This document shows, in pieces, positions 34,629 to 44,121 of a stretch of 64,000 nt of DNA. Under the pieces are notes generated by a model. The model made no database searches. It was not told where the DNA came from and worked only from the letters and a program-made list of their open reading frames with translations. The translations under genes were made by a program, and so were the position numbers. Source of the stretch: Oxalobacteraceae sp. CFBP 13730 (GTDB lineage: Bacteria > Pseudomonadota > Gammaproteobacteria > Burkholderiales > Burkholderiaceae_D); the NCBI GenBank assembly GCA_014841835.1, contig JACYUQ010000003.1, forward strand, positions 558,001 through 622,000, given 5' to 3'. The stretch's first letter is position 1; every line of letters begins with the position of its first letter.

Positions 34629-35612
34629 ATGGCCGATAATTTCCTCTCCCAGGAAGAAGTCGATGCCCTCTTAAAAGGGGTCAACGGCGATCAGGACGAC
34701 ATCTCGGCGCCTGAAGACACCTCGGGGGTCCGCACCTACAACCTGGCAACGCAGGAGCGCATCGTGCGCGGCCGCATGCCGACGCTCGAGATCATCAACG
34801 AGCGCTTCGCCAGGTACTTGCGGATCGGGTTGTTCAACTTCCTGCGCCGCAGCGCCGAAGTGTCGGTCGGTTCGGTGCGGGTATCGAAGTACAGCGAATT
34901 CATCCGCAATCTGGTGGTCCCGACCAACCTCAATCTGGTACACATGAAGCCGCTGCGCGGCACGGCGCTGATGGTGCTCGATCCGGGCCTCGTGTTCCTG
35001 CTGGTGGACAATCTGTTCGGTGGCGACGGGCGCTTTCATACCCGCGTCGAGGGCCGCGACTTTACCCAGACCGAGCAACGCATCATCATGCGGATCCTCG
35101 ATATCGTGTTCGAGGCCTACGCCAAGTCGTGGGAGCCGGTGTTCCCGGTCGAGTTCGAGTTCATCCGTTCCGAGATGAACACGCAGTTCGCCAACATCGC
35201 CACGCCGAACGAAGTGGTGGTGTCGTGCACCTTCACGGTCGAGCTGGGCTCGGTGTCGGGCCAGATTCACTTCTGCATGCCGTATTCGATGATCGAGCCG
35301 ATCCGCGATGCACTGACCTCCAGCCTGCAGGGCGAAGCGCTCGAAGTCGACAAGCGCTGGGTGCGCCTGATGACGCAGCAGATCCAGGTTGCCGAAGTCG
35401 AGCTGGTCGCGGTGCTGGGCCACGGCAAGGCCAATTTCGACGAAATCCTCAACATGAAAATCGGCGACGTGATCCCGATCGTGGTGCCCGAGATGGTGCA
35501 GGCCACGGTCGACGGCGTGCCCGTGATGGACTGCAGCTACGGCGTCTTCAGCGGGCAATATGCGCTGAAGGTCGAGAAGCTGCTCGCCAATAGCGACACA
35601 TTCAACAAGTAA
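34629..35612 (+). CDS. fliM: Motor switch protein FliM
   Basis: C-ring protein that binds phospho-CheY and sets rotation direction. The 327-residue product begins with the CheY-binding peptide (FLSQEEVDALLKG), then the CheC-like middle domain and a C-terminal SPOA domain near 255-320 (VAVLGHGKANFDEILNMKIG). It starts 12 bases after fliL. Confidence 0.97.
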   Translation: MADNFLSQEEVDALLKGVNGDQDDISAPEDTSGVRTYNLATQERIVRGRMPTLEIINERFARYLRIGLFNFLRRSAEVSVGSVRVSKYSEFIRNLVVPTNLNLVHMKPLRGTALMVLDPGLVFLLVDNLFGGDGRFHTRVEGRDFTQTEQRIIMRILDIVFEAYAKSWEPVFPVEFEFIRSEMNTQFANIATPNEVVVSCTFTVELGSVSGQIHFCMPYSMIEPIRDALTSSLQGEALEVDKRWVRLMTQQIQVAEVELVAVLGHGKANFDEILNMKIGDVIPIVVPEMVQATVDGVPVMDCSYGVFSGQYALKVEKLLANSDTFNK

Positions 35613-35659
35613 TCGGTATATTGGCGAGGCGCGCAGCGCACGCCGCACAGGAGAACACC

Positions 35660-36103
35660 ATGTCCGACAACCAGGAAGACCAGGAACACATCGACGACGA
35701 TTGGGGCGCCGCCATTGCCGAGCAGGCCGCGGCCGAAGCGGCAGCACTCGAACGCCAGGCGTCGCCCTTAGCCGCCCCACCAGCGGCCACGGCAGCCGTG
35801 TTCAAGGATTTTTCGAACAAGGGCGCGCGCAACGAAACGCCGAACGATATCGACTTCATCCTCGACATCCCGGTGCAACTGACGGTCGAACTGGGCCGCA
35901 CCAAGATCGCCATCAAGAACCTGCTGCAACTGGCGCAGGGTTCGGTGGTCGAGCTCGACGGCCTGGCCGGTGAACCGATGGACGTGCTGGTGAACGGCTG
36001 CCTGATCGCCCAGGGCGAGGTGGTGGTCGTGAACGACAAGTTCGGTATCCGGCTTACCGACATCATCACGCCATCAGAGCGCATTCGCAAACTCAATAAA
36101 TGA
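35660..36103 (+). CDS. fliN: Motor switch protein FliN
   Basis: C-ring base protein of 147 residues with an acidic, Ala-rich N-terminal extension and a C-terminal SPOA domain (LDIPVQLTVELGRTKIAIKN, then NDKFGIRLTDIITPSERI). The ATG at 35660 is chosen for its AGGAG 7 bases upstream. It overlaps fliO by 4 bases. Confidence 0.97.
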   Translation: MSDNQEDQEHIDDDWGAAIAEQAAAEAAALERQASPLAAPPAATAAVFKDFSNKGARNETPNDIDFILDIPVQLTVELGRTKIAIKNLLQLAQGSVVELDGLAGEPMDVLVNGCLIAQGEVVVVNDKFGIRLTDIITPSERIRKLNK

Positions 36104-36798
36104 CCCCACGCCGCGCCGCCGCCAGCTATTTTTCCACCATTGCGGCTCTGCTGTTGGCGGCGCCGCTCGCGCTGGCGCAGCAAGCGGTGCCAGCCACCGA
36201 TACCACCACCGGCCGGCCAGCCGCCCCCGCCGTGTCGGCGCCAGCCACCGTACCTGCCGCGGCCGCGCCGCCGGTTGCGGCGCTGCCGGGCGATGTTGCC
36301 TTGCCTGCAGAGCCTGCCGTGCCTGTCGAGCCTGCAGTCCCTGCCAGCACGACCGTGACGACGGCGCCGTCCACCACGACCACCGCCCCTGCCATCACGC
36401 CGATGCGCGCGCCGCCGCAAGTCGCGCTGCCGGCGTCGAACGGCCCCGGCGCGGCCGGCCTGCTGCAAACCATTTTTGCGCTGCTGCTCGTGCTGGGCCT
36501 GTTGATCGGCCTGGCCTGGCTGCTCAAGCGCTATGGCCCCAGGCCGGGCGGCGGCCTGGCCAACCTGCGCGTCGTCGGCGCACTGAACCTGGGCGGGCGC
36601 GAACGCATCATGGTGGTGGAAGTGGGCGACCAGTGGATCGTTGTCGGCGCCGCACCGGGCCGCGTGAATGCGCTGCACACAATGCCGCGCCAGGACGTCG
36701 ACCTGGGCACGGGCACGGGCGCCGCACAAGGCAGCATCCCGGCCACACGCTTTGCCGACTGGCTCAAGAACACGATGGACAAACGCAATGCGTCATAA
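36100..36798 (+). CDS. fliO: Flagellar biosynthetic protein FliO
   Basis: Accessory membrane protein that helps FliP assemble the export gate. The 232-residue product has a signal-like helix (about 10-27), a low-complexity Ala/Pro/Thr/Val linker (about 28-110), a membrane helix (about 124-146) and the FliO cytoplasmic domain ([20 protein letters not shown]). The linker makes it longer than enterobacterial FliO. It overlaps the FliP start. Confidence 0.93.
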   Translation: MTPRRAAASYFSTIAALLLAAPLALAQQAVPATDTTTGRPAAPAVSAPATVPAAAAPPVAALPGDVALPAEPAVPVEPAVPASTTVTTAPSTTTTAPAITPMRAPPQVALPASNGPGAAGLLQTIFALLLVLGLLIGLAWLLKRYGPRPGGGLANLRVVGALNLGGRERIMVVEVGDQWIVVGAAPGRVNALHTMPRQDVDLGTGTGAAQGSIPATRFADWLKNTMDKRNAS

Positions 36799-37528
36799 AC
36801 ACCTGTGGCTGGCCGCTGGCCTGGCCCTGCTGCCGCTGCTTGCGGCGGCCCAGCCCGGTATTCCGGCGTTCCAGAGCAGCCCGGCGGCCAACGGCGGCAC
36901 CGCGTATTCGCTGCCGGTGCAGACGCTGCTACTGCTCACCTCGCTCACCTTCTTGCCCGCTGCCCTGCTGATGATGACGAGTTTCACGCGCATCATCATC
37001 GTGCTCTCGCTGCTGCGCCAGGCACTGGGCACCCAGACCGCTCCGCCGAATCAGGTGATGGTCGGGCTGGCGTTGTTCCTGACGTTTTTCGTGATGGGAC
37101 CGACCTTCGACCGCATCTATAGCGAAGCCTATCTGCCGCTGCAGAACAACCAGATCCAGATGACCGAGGCGATGAACCGGGGCGCCGTGCCGCTCAAGGA
37201 ATTCATGATCAAGCAGACGCGCGAATCCGACCTGGCGCTGTTCGTCAAGATTTCGCGCTCCCCGGCATTGCAGGGCCCTGAAGACATTCCGCTGCGTGTC
37301 TTGATTCCGGCGTTTGTCACGAGTGAACTCAAGACGGCGTTCCAGATCGGCTTTGCGATCTTCATCCCGTTCTTGATCATCGACATGGTGGTCGCGTCGG
37401 TCCTGATGGCGATGGGCATGATGATGATGTCGCCGGCTGTCATCGCGCTGCCGTTCAAGCTGATGCTGTTCGTGCTGGTCGACGGCTGGCAACTTCTGCT
37501 GGGCTCGCTGTCCCAGAGTTTCTACTAG
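36788..37528 (+). CDS. fliP: Export gate protein FliP
   Basis: Core protein of the flagellar export gate; 246 residues, with a cleavable signal peptide (ends AAAQ) and four membrane segments. Signature parts: [40 protein letters not shown] and [20 protein letters not shown]. The ATG at 36788 overlaps the end of fliO by 11 bases. Confidence 0.97.
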   Translation: MRHKHLWLAAGLALLPLLAAAQPGIPAFQSSPAANGGTAYSLPVQTLLLLTSLTFLPAALLMMTSFTRIIIVLSLLRQALGTQTAPPNQVMVGLALFLTFFVMGPTFDRIYSEAYLPLQNNQIQMTEAMNRGAVPLKEFMIKQTRESDLALFVKISRSPALQGPEDIPLRVLIPAFVTSELKTAFQIGFAIFIPFLIIDMVVASVLMAMGMMMMSPAVIALPFKLMLFVLVDGWQLLLGSLSQSFY

Positions 37529-37540
37529 AGGGCCCGCGCG

Positions 37541-37810
37541 ATGACTCCCGAGAGCGTGATGACGATGGGCCGCACGGCCATGGAAGTGACCCTGATGGTG
37601 TCCGCCCCATTGTTGCTGGTGGCGCTGATCGTCGGCCTGGTGATCAGTATTTTCCAGGCTGCGACCCAGATCAACGAGGCCACGTTGTCGTTCATCCCGA
37701 AACTGGTCGGCGTGTTCGTCACGCTGGTGGTGGCCGGGCCGTGGATGCTGTCGGTGATGCTGGACTACATGCGCCAGGTGTTTACGGGTATTCCCGGCCT
37801 GATCGGCTAA
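37541..37810 (+). CDS. fliQ: Export gate protein FliQ
   Basis: Small export gate subunit of 89 residues with two membrane helices; the conserved pieces ALIVGLVISIFQAATQINEA and TLSFIPKLVG are intact. It lies 12 bases after fliP and 30 before fliR. Confidence 0.97.
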   Translation: MTPESVMTMGRTAMEVTLMVSAPLLLVALIVGLVISIFQAATQINEATLSFIPKLVGVFVTLVVAGPWMLSVMLDYMRQVFTGIPGLIG

Positions 37811-37840
37811 GGCCCGCGTGCGCACGCCCGGACGCGCCCG

Positions 37841-38683
37841 ATGCTGACGCTGACCTCGGCGGAAATGAATGCCTGGATTGCCGGCCTGCTGTGGCCGCTG
37901 TTGCGCATTCTTGGCCTGATCGCCGCGGCACCACTGTTCGGCAATGCCGGCGTGCCGGTGCGCGCCAAGGTTTCGCTCGGCATACTGCTGGCAATCGTCA
38001 TTGCGCCTCTCGTTCCAGCTGTACCGGCGGCTGACCCGACCTCGTGGGCGGGCCTGCTGATCCTGACCAAGGAAATGATCATCGGGCTGGCGATGGGCTT
38101 TGCCATGCGCATCGTGTTCGCCGCCATCGAGTACGCCGGCGAAGTCTCGAGCCAGACGATGGGCCTGGGTTTTGCGATGTTCTTCGACCCCAGCACACGC
38201 GGACGCTCGTCGGCCATCAGCCAGTTCATGGCGCTGGTCGCGACGATGGCGTTTCTGGCCGTGAACGGCCACCTGATCCTGCTCGAGGCACTGGCCGAAA
38301 GCTTCATCACGATGCCCATTACCGACACGCCGTTTTCATCGAATACCGCACTCGAACTGGTGCGCTGGGGTGGGCGTATCTTCTCGGCCGGGCTGCAGAT
38401 CGCCATGCCGATCATCGCCGCGCTGCTCATCACGCAGGTTGCCCTTGGCATCCTGACGCGCGCCGCACCGCAGCTGAACATCTTCGGCATCGGTTTTCCC
38501 ATCACGCTGGGCGTGGGTTTTTTGACGCTGAGCCTGGTGCTGCCGTACCTCGGCGCGCCGATCGTCAACCTGTTCAACCAGGGTATCGAAGTGAGCAGAT
38601 CATTGCCACGCGCCAGCAATCCGCAGCCAGGGACGACGGGGACGCAGCCGGCGGCCAGGCCGGTGGTGCCGGCGCCGGGATAA
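37841..38683 (+). CDS. fliR: Export gate protein FliR
   Basis: Export gate subunit of 280 residues with six or so membrane segments (for example WAGLLILTKEMIIGLAMGFA, and GFLTLSLVLPYLGAPI). The C-terminal 25 residues are Pro/Gly-rich and longer than in enterobacteria. It closes the fliL-R operon; flhB, its usual partner, is not adjacent. Confidence 0.96.
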   Translation: MLTLTSAEMNAWIAGLLWPLLRILGLIAAAPLFGNAGVPVRAKVSLGILLAIVIAPLVPAVPAADPTSWAGLLILTKEMIIGLAMGFAMRIVFAAIEYAGEVSSQTMGLGFAMFFDPSTRGRSSAISQFMALVATMAFLAVNGHLILLEALAESFITMPITDTPFSSNTALELVRWGGRIFSAGLQIAMPIIAALLITQVALGILTRAAPQLNIFGIGFPITLGVGFLTLSLVLPYLGAPIVNLFNQGIEVSRSLPRASNPQPGTTGTQPAARPVVPAPG

Positions 38684-38707
38684 CGGCGGCTGCCGCGCTG
38701 CGCTACA

Positions 38708-38724
38708 ATGAGAATCATTCTCAT
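38708..38724. promoter_or_regulatory. Fur box before the esterase gene
   Basis: A perfect inverted repeat, ATGAGAAT-C-ATTCTCAT, matches the classic Fur palindrome. It overlaps a -10-like TACAAT (38704-38709) and ends 8 bases before the ATG at 38733, so bound Fur would block transcription directly. Confidence 0.82.
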
Positions 38725-38732
38725 CATTGACC

Positions 38733-39650
38733 ATGCGCATGACCACGCCTGCTGCCGTTCCCACCTCCTTCCCACGCCGCCGCATCCTCGGCACCGCTGC
38801 AGCACTGACCGCCCTGGGCAGCCCGTTGGCGCGCGCTGCGGCTGCGTGGCAACCCGCCACGCAGCACCAGGCCCGGCAACTTGACATCACCTCGCCCATG
38901 ACGGGCCAGACCTACCGCATCTTCGTCAGCATCCCGACCACCCCGCCGCCACCTGCCGGCTACCCGGTCATCTACGCACTGGATGGCAACGCGACCTTCC
39001 CAACGCTGGCGGTGATGGCGCGCACGATCCTGCCGCGGGGCACTGCGCTGCCCGTCGTCGTCGGCATCGGCTATCCGGGCGAGTTCGATTACGGGATGGG
39101 GCGCGGTCGCGACTACACCCCGCCTTCGGGCGCGGATGGTCCTGCAAAGGAGGGTGGCGCCGACCTGTTCCTCGACTTTATCGAACGTGAACTGAAACCG
39201 CTGATCGCCACGCTGGCGCCGCTCGATCCGGCGCGCCAGGCGCTGTACGGCCATTCGTACGGCGGCCTGTGTACATTGCACGCGCTGTTCACGCGCCCGG
39301 CAATGTTCCAGACTTACCTGGCGGCCAGCCCATCGATCTGGTACCGCGAACGTGTGGTACTGGATGGCATGGACGGCTTCAAGCGGCGCGTTGCCGCCCT
39401 GCCGTCGAAGCCGTCGCTGATGCTGGCCGTGGGCGAGCTGGAACAACCGTCCACCGCGAACGGCCCGCTGCAGGGCCGTGACGCCATTGCCGCCGCACGC
39501 CGCATGGTGGACAACGCGCGCGAACTGGGTGAGCGGCTGCAAAAGAGCACTACCCTGGCGCGTGTGCAATTCAACCTGCTGGCGCACGAGGACCACGGGT
39601 CCGCAACTTTCCCGACCATGGCGCGCGGCCTTGAATTTTTCCTCACCTGA
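38733..39650 (+). CDS. Alpha/beta hydrolase, siderophore esterase-like (Fes/IroE type), exported
   Basis: A 305-residue hydrolase of the putative-esterase family that includes enterobactin and salmochelin esterases. The N-terminus has an Arg-rich Tat-like signal (FPRRRILGTAAALTALGSP). The nucleophile elbow is GHSYGG, preceded by VIYALDGNATFP and followed by AASPSIWYRE; the last His is in LAHEDHGS. The gene sits behind a near-perfect Fur box, which supports a role in releasing iron from ferric siderophores. ATGs at 38733 and 38739 are both possible. It is unrelated to the flagellar genes on either side. An IS element follows 12 bases after the stop. Confidence 0.85.
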   Translation: MRMTTPAAVPTSFPRRRILGTAAALTALGSPLARAAAAWQPATQHQARQLDITSPMTGQTYRIFVSIPTTPPPPAGYPVIYALDGNATFPTLAVMARTILPRGTALPVVVGIGYPGEFDYGMGRGRDYTPPSGADGPAKEGGADLFLDFIERELKPLIATLAPLDPARQALYGHSYGGLCTLHALFTRPAMFQTYLAASPSIWYRERVVLDGMDGFKRRVAALPSKPSLMLAVGELEQPSTANGPLQGRDAIAAARRMVDNARELGERLQKSTTLARVQFNLLAHEDHGSATFPTMARGLEFFLT

Positions 39651-39654
39651 CGTA

Positions 39655-39662
39655 AAGCATAA
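39655..39662. repeat. Target-site duplication, left copy (AAGCATAA)
   Basis: Eight-base direct repeat AAGCATAA flanking the IS element; identical to 40732-40739. Confidence 0.9.
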
Positions 39663-40731
39663 GGCGCAGTCAGCATTATCTGTTGATGACGCTGATAGCA
39701 ATACTAAGCAATTGTTCTGGCGAAATAATCCGCTCACCATCCAGCGCTCAGCGCCAGCCCAGATAATTGGACAGGTAGCGCGACGCCACACCACGAAAGC
39801 CCTGTAGCCAGATCTTGAAACGCTGGTGGTAGGCATTCACGTTCTGGACGTGGATGGCAAGATTGCCCAGGCGCCTCACACGCACACCGGCGCGCAAATT
39901 GACCGTCTCATGCGCGATCCTGTGCTTGCGTGCGAAGGCGCGGTAAGCAGCATGGCTGTCACTGACCAGCAATGCCTGCCGATCAAGCCTGGGCAGCAAG
40001 TCACGGGCGAGTTGGGCAGCGGTGAGCGCCCCGCGGCCAGTGACAGCATCGATCGTGCGCCCCTCGCGGTCGCGCGCGACCAGAATGCAGTCCAGCTCGT
40101 TGGAAATGCCCGGTTTGGCAGCATGGCCGCCGCGGCGGCGCGGTGGCCGATCGAGCGTGCGCGAGCCTTTTTGTGACTCGAGCAGAAATGTTTCGTCGGC
40201 CTCGACGATACCGTTGAGTGGTGCGGGCCGGTCGAGCTTGACCCAATGCAGGAAGCGGTGGCGCCAGCGAAAAGCCGTGTTGCGGTGGACGCCGACCCGA
40301 TCTGCTGCCTTGCGCACGGGAAGTGAATCGAGCAGCACCTGCGAATACGTGAGCCATTTGGCCTTGAGCCTGAGTCGTGCTAGTGGCGTGCCAGTCAGGT
40401 CGTTGAAGGTGCGGCCGCAGGCACAGCAGCGGTAGCGCTGCAAGTCGTTGGCGAACCCGTGCCGGTAGCAGCGTTCGTTATTGCATCTGGGACAGCAGCG
40501 GCGTGGCGCCCTGACCTCAGTAATGAGCGCGACCACCTGACCGAGCCCAGCTGCAGGATGCAGGGCATCGAGCACTTGCCGACGCTGCGGCCCGTTCAGC
40601 GACGGCAGTTTTGCGAACCAGCCTTTGAAACGCGGCGCTTTCATGATCGACTCCTGACGCTGGGGACAGGGGTTGGACCGTTGGAGTGCTCGTCAGTTCA
40701 AAGCTGGTCTCTATTTAACGTTGACTGCGCC
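39663..40731 (-). mobile_element. IS1595-family insertion sequence, complete
   Basis: A 1069-bp element bounded by inverted repeats that start GGCGCAGTCA (left from 39663; right, on the other strand, from 40731) and agree at 14 of the first 16 positions. Identical 8-bp direct repeats flank it, the length expected for IS1595. It holds one intact transposase gene. Intact ends and perfect duplications point to a recent insertion, placed just after the esterase stop. Confidence 0.93.
39748..40644 (-). CDS. IS1595-family transposase (ISXO2-like)
   Basis: Transposase of 298 residues. The N-terminal zinc ribbon is present (CCPRCNNERCYRHG and YRCCACGRTFND), followed by a helix-turn-helix (VRKAADRVGVHRNTAFRWRH). 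The ISXO2-like catalytic core shows VEADETF, LLVSDSHAAY and the terminal signature QNVNAYHQRFKIWLQGFRGV with YLSNYLGW. There are no frameshifts, so it may be active. Confidence 0.95.
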   Translation of the reverse strand: MKAPRFKGWFAKLPSLNGPQRRQVLDALHPAAGLGQVVALITEVRAPRRCCPRCNNERCYRHGFANDLQRYRCCACGRTFNDLTGTPLARLRLKAKWLTYSQVLLDSLPVRKAADRVGVHRNTAFRWRHRFLHWVKLDRPAPLNGIVEADETFLLESQKGSRTLDRPPRRRGGHAAKPGISNELDCILVARDREGRTIDAVTGRGALTAAQLARDLLPRLDRQALLVSDSHAAYRAFARKHRIAHETVNLRAGVRVRRLGNLAIHVQNVNAYHQRFKIWLQGFRGVASRYLSNYLGWR

Positions 40732-40739
40732 AAGCATAA
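40732..40739. repeat. Target-site duplication, right copy (AAGCATAA)
   Basis: Second copy of the 8-base direct repeat made by IS insertion. The following 125 bases up to the AsmA gene are AT-richer than the surroundings and hold nothing else recognised. Confidence 0.9.
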
Positions 40740-40866
40740 AAAAATACCAATTAAATGTGCAGTAGTGCGACTTAGCCAACCAACAATATTGCCAAGACCC
40801 TGCTAGCCTGACGATCCCGGTGCCTCGCTGCGCCAGCCGCTGACCCACTCATGGGCACGAACGACA

Positions 40867-42894
40867 ATGACCCTTTCCAGACCTCTCAAAATTACCGGCT
40901 GGATCTTGCTGGCCATAACCGTGGCAGTGATCCTGTTCCTCATGCTGTTCGACTGGAACATGCTGCGTCCTTACATCAACCGCAAGGTGTCGGAGACAAC
41001 CGGGCGTGAATTCGCTATCCGCGGCGACCTGGATGTCAAGTTCCAGCGCGATCGCAACGGCGAAACGGGCTGGCGGCGCTTCGTGCCGCAGCCGCATATC
41101 ACGGCCGACAATGTCTACATGAGCAACCCTGCCTGGAGCACGGTCGGCACGCAGATGGCCGCCGCTCAGCGCATCGAAGCCGGCGTGCGCATCCTGCCAC
41201 TGCTGACCAAGGATGTCGTGATCACCGACCTGCGCCTGGCCAATCCGGACATCGCCGTCCAGCGCCGCGCCGACGGCAGCAATTCCTGGACCTTCAAGGA
41301 CAATGGCCCCTCCGAATGGAAGGTCGATTTGCAGCGCCTGGCCTTCGACCGCGCCAAGGTGCGTTACGTCGACGAGCCGGTGGGCCTGGACCTGCGGGCC
41401 ACCGCCGATTCGATCAAGGGCGGCGAAACCGCCTCAACGGCGGTGGGCGTGCCACCGTACGGGCTGGCATTCACCCTTGCCGGCACCTACAACAAGGCAA
41501 AGATCACGGGTGGCGGCAAGGCCGGTGCGGTGCTGTCGCTCACCGGCGACGACACCAGCTTCCCGATCGAAGCGCAAGCCACCGCCGGCGACAACAAGCT
41601 TGGCCTGCGCGGCATCATCCGCGATCCGCGCTCGCTGTCGGGCTTCGCCCTGAAAATGCAACTGGCCGGCGCCAGCATGGCCGACCTGTACGAGTTGACC
41701 GGCGTGCTGCTGCCGGAAACGCCGCCGTATGCCACCAAAGGCACGTTGCTGGGCAAGAAGGACGGCGACTTCTGGACTTACACCTATAAAGACTTCACCG
41801 GCAAGGTCGGCGCCAGCGATATCGCCGGCACGCTGGCTTATGCCCAGCGCAAGCCGCGGCCACTGCTGACCGGCGCGCTGACATCGCAGCAATTACGGCT
41901 GGCCGACCTGGGCCCGACCGTCGGCGCCGACACCGGCGAAGGCACCAAGGCCGCCGGCAAGGTCAAGGCCCCGGCGCCGGGCAAGGCCCTGCCGGTCGAC
42001 CAGTTCAACACGGCCAAATGGGGCGCGCTCGATGCCGAGGTCAAGTTCACCGGCAAGCAGATCCTGCGTACCGCCAACATTCCGCTGCGCGACATCGACA
42101 CCACGATCCGCATGAAAGACAAGGTCCTGACGCTGACCCCGCTGAGCTTTGCGCTGGCGGGCGGACGCATCACGTCGAATATCCGGCTGGACGGTCGCGA
42201 AAAGACGCTGGACGCCTCGGCACGGCTGGCGGCGCGCGGCGTGAAGATCCGCGAGCTGTTCCCCAAGCTGCAATCGATGCAGGCAACCTTCGGTGAAATC
42301 AATGGCGATGGCGCGCTGGTCGGCAAGGGCAACACCGTGGCGGCCATGCTGGGCACGTCGCAAGGTGAAATCAATGCCGTGGTCACCGAAGGCACGGTCA
42401 GCCAGTTCGTCCTCGAGCTGGCTGGACTGAACGTGGCCAATGCGGTCTACGTCAAGATTTTCGGTGACAAGCAGACCATGCTCAACTGTGTGGCGGCGAC
42501 GACCACGGTGCGCAATGGCCGTGCGAACATCGACCGCTTCGTGCTCGACAGTGAAGATGCGGTCGTGAACGCAACCGGCTACGTGGACCTGGCCACCGAG
42601 AAGCTCGACGTGGATGTGCGGCCGAAGACCAAGGGCGCGCGCATCCTGTCGCTGCGTACCCCGCTGTATGCACGCGGCACCTTTACCGATCCGAAAGTGG
42701 GCCCGCATGTCGGACCGCTGGCGCTCAAGGCTGGCGCGGCCGTGGCGTTGGCAGCGATCAATCCGCTGGCTGCCTTGCTGCCGTTGATCAACGTCGACAA
42801 GGCGCCCGATACGAACTGCGGCGCCGAGATCAGCGCCGCGAAACAACCACCGAAAGTGAACGGGAAAGTCGCGCCGAAGATCAAAGGTAGTTAA
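40867..42894 (+). CDS. AsmA family protein
   Basis: Inner-membrane-anchored periplasmic protein of 675 residues. A single N-terminal helix (about 9-29) is followed by the AsmA start (YINRKVSETTGREFAIRGDL) and the C-terminal AsmA homology region (GEINAVVTEGTVSQFVLELA, then DFATEKLD-like repeats: YVDLATEKLDVDVRPKTKG). AsmA-like proteins help move phospholipid or control outer-membrane assembly; the exact role here is unknown. Its 3' end overlaps the convergent flgL gene by 14 bases. Confidence 0.9.
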   Translation: MTLSRPLKITGWILLAITVAVILFLMLFDWNMLRPYINRKVSETTGREFAIRGDLDVKFQRDRNGETGWRRFVPQPHITADNVYMSNPAWSTVGTQMAAAQRIEAGVRILPLLTKDVVITDLRLANPDIAVQRRADGSNSWTFKDNGPSEWKVDLQRLAFDRAKVRYVDEPVGLDLRATADSIKGGETASTAVGVPPYGLAFTLAGTYNKAKITGGGKAGAVLSLTGDDTSFPIEAQATAGDNKLGLRGIIRDPRSLSGFALKMQLAGASMADLYELTGVLLPETPPYATKGTLLGKKDGDFWTYTYKDFTGKVGASDIAGTLAYAQRKPRPLLTGALTSQQLRLADLGPTVGADTGEGTKAAGKVKAPAPGKALPVDQFNTAKWGALDAEVKFTGKQILRTANIPLRDIDTTIRMKDKVLTLTPLSFALAGGRITSNIRLDGREKTLDASARLAARGVKIRELFPKLQSMQATFGEINGDGALVGKGNTVAAMLGTSQGEINAVVTEGTVSQFVLELAGLNVANAVYVKIFGDKQTMLNCVAATTTVRNGRANIDRFVLDSEDAVVNATGYVDLATEKLDVDVRPKTKGARILSLRTPLYARGTFTDPKVGPHVGPLALKAGAAVALAAINPLAALLPLINVDKAPDTNCGAEISAAKQPPKVNGKVAPKIKGS

Positions 42895-44104
42895 ACAGCG
42901 ACAACCCGGACATCGTCTTGAACGACATCTGCGCTGCCTGCAGCGTCAGTTGCTGCTGCGAGAAATCGGAGATCGCCTTGACCTCGTCCAGTCCCACCAG
43001 ATCGTCGAGCGTCGCGGCATACTGGATGTCCAGGTCGTCGCCGGTGCTGTCGAGGTAGTCGAGCTCTTTCATGTGCGCGCCGACCGACGACTGCACCGTC
43101 AGCACGTTGTCGTGCGCATTCTTCAGATTGTCGATGGCCGTGTTCAGGCCATTGGTCAGCGCGGCCTTGCCGGCCGAGCCTTCGCCCGGCAGGCGCAGCG
43201 TGGCGATCAGGTCGGTCACGGTCGTAAACACCGACTGCTTCTGGCTCGGTTCGACGCTGAACGTGTCGCCATTGGCCGGCGCGCCCTTGATGTCGAAGGC
43301 CATCCCGCCAAACGTGATCTGCTTGCCGGCTTCATAGGCATTGCCGCTGCTGACCACGGCTTTCGGATTGCTGCTCGTGTTGTAGACCGAATACGTGGTC
43401 ACGGGCGGCGTGTCGGTGCTGACGGCAAACTCGATCCCGTACTTGGTGCTGTTGAACGCCTGGCGGTCCACGACCGAGCCGGACGAGATCAGCGCCGCGC
43501 CCGTGTTGCTGCTCCCGGCCTGGGTCTGGAACGTGCCGTTACCGGTCGGGATCGCCTCAAAAATGGCGCTGCCCGATGCCGACAGCGGCAATTTACGCGA
43601 ATCGCTCACCTGCAACTGGCGCACGCCCTGGTCGCCCTGGTAGGTCGCGCCGGTCGGCGTGCTGGTGAACGGCTGGGTCGTGGTCATGTAACCCGAGAAC
43701 AGAAAGCCGCCCGATCCGTCGGCGGTATTCGCGATCCCCAGCAGGTCGGCCAGGCGGCCTTCGAGCTCGGTGGCCAACTTTTCGCGGTCGCTCTGCACCA
43801 TCGAGGCATTACCGCCCGTGACGGCCAGGGTCTGGATGTCCTGCAGCAAGTCGCCCGTGTTCTGCAGCGTCGATTCCACCTGCGCCAGCGACGATTTCGC
43901 GCTGTTGCGGTTGGTGGCGAACTGGGCATTGATGTCCTGCGACTGGCTCACTTCAAGCGCGCGCGACGAGGCGACCGGATCGTCGGCGGCGGTCAGCAGG
44001 CGGCGGTCGGTCGACAGCTGCATCTGCGTGCGCGCAAGCGCGCCTTGCAGTGTGTTGATCTGGCTGGTCGAGTTGGCATACAGGTTTGCGGTACTGATAC
44101 GCAT
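42881..44104 (-). CDS. flgL: Hook-filament junction protein FlgL (HAP3)
   Basis: Junction protein of 407 residues between hook and filament. The N-terminus (MRISTANLYANSTSQINTLQ) and C-terminus (QQQLTLQAAQMSFKTMSGLS) are flagellin-like D0 helices. It lies 17 bases after flgK, with which it shares a FliA promoter. The stop overlaps the AsmA gene tail. Confidence 0.96.
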   Translation of the reverse strand: MRISTANLYANSTSQINTLQGALARTQMQLSTDRRLLTAADDPVASSRALEVSQSQDINAQFATNRNSAKSSLAQVESTLQNTGDLLQDIQTLAVTGGNASMVQSDREKLATELEGRLADLLGIANTADGSGGFLFSGYMTTTQPFTSTPTGATYQGDQGVRQLQVSDSRKLPLSASGSAIFEAIPTGNGTFQTQAGSSNTGAALISSGSVVDRQAFNSTKYGIEFAVSTDTPPVTTYSVYNTSSNPKAVVSSGNAYEAGKQITFGGMAFDIKGAPANGDTFSVEPSQKQSVFTTVTDLIATLRLPGEGSAGKAALTNGLNTAIDNLKNAHDNVLTVQSSVGAHMKELDYLDSTGDDLDIQYAATLDDLVGLDEVKAISDFSQQQLTLQAAQMSFKTMSGLSLFNYL

Positions 44105-44121
44105 GATGTTCTTTCCCTACG

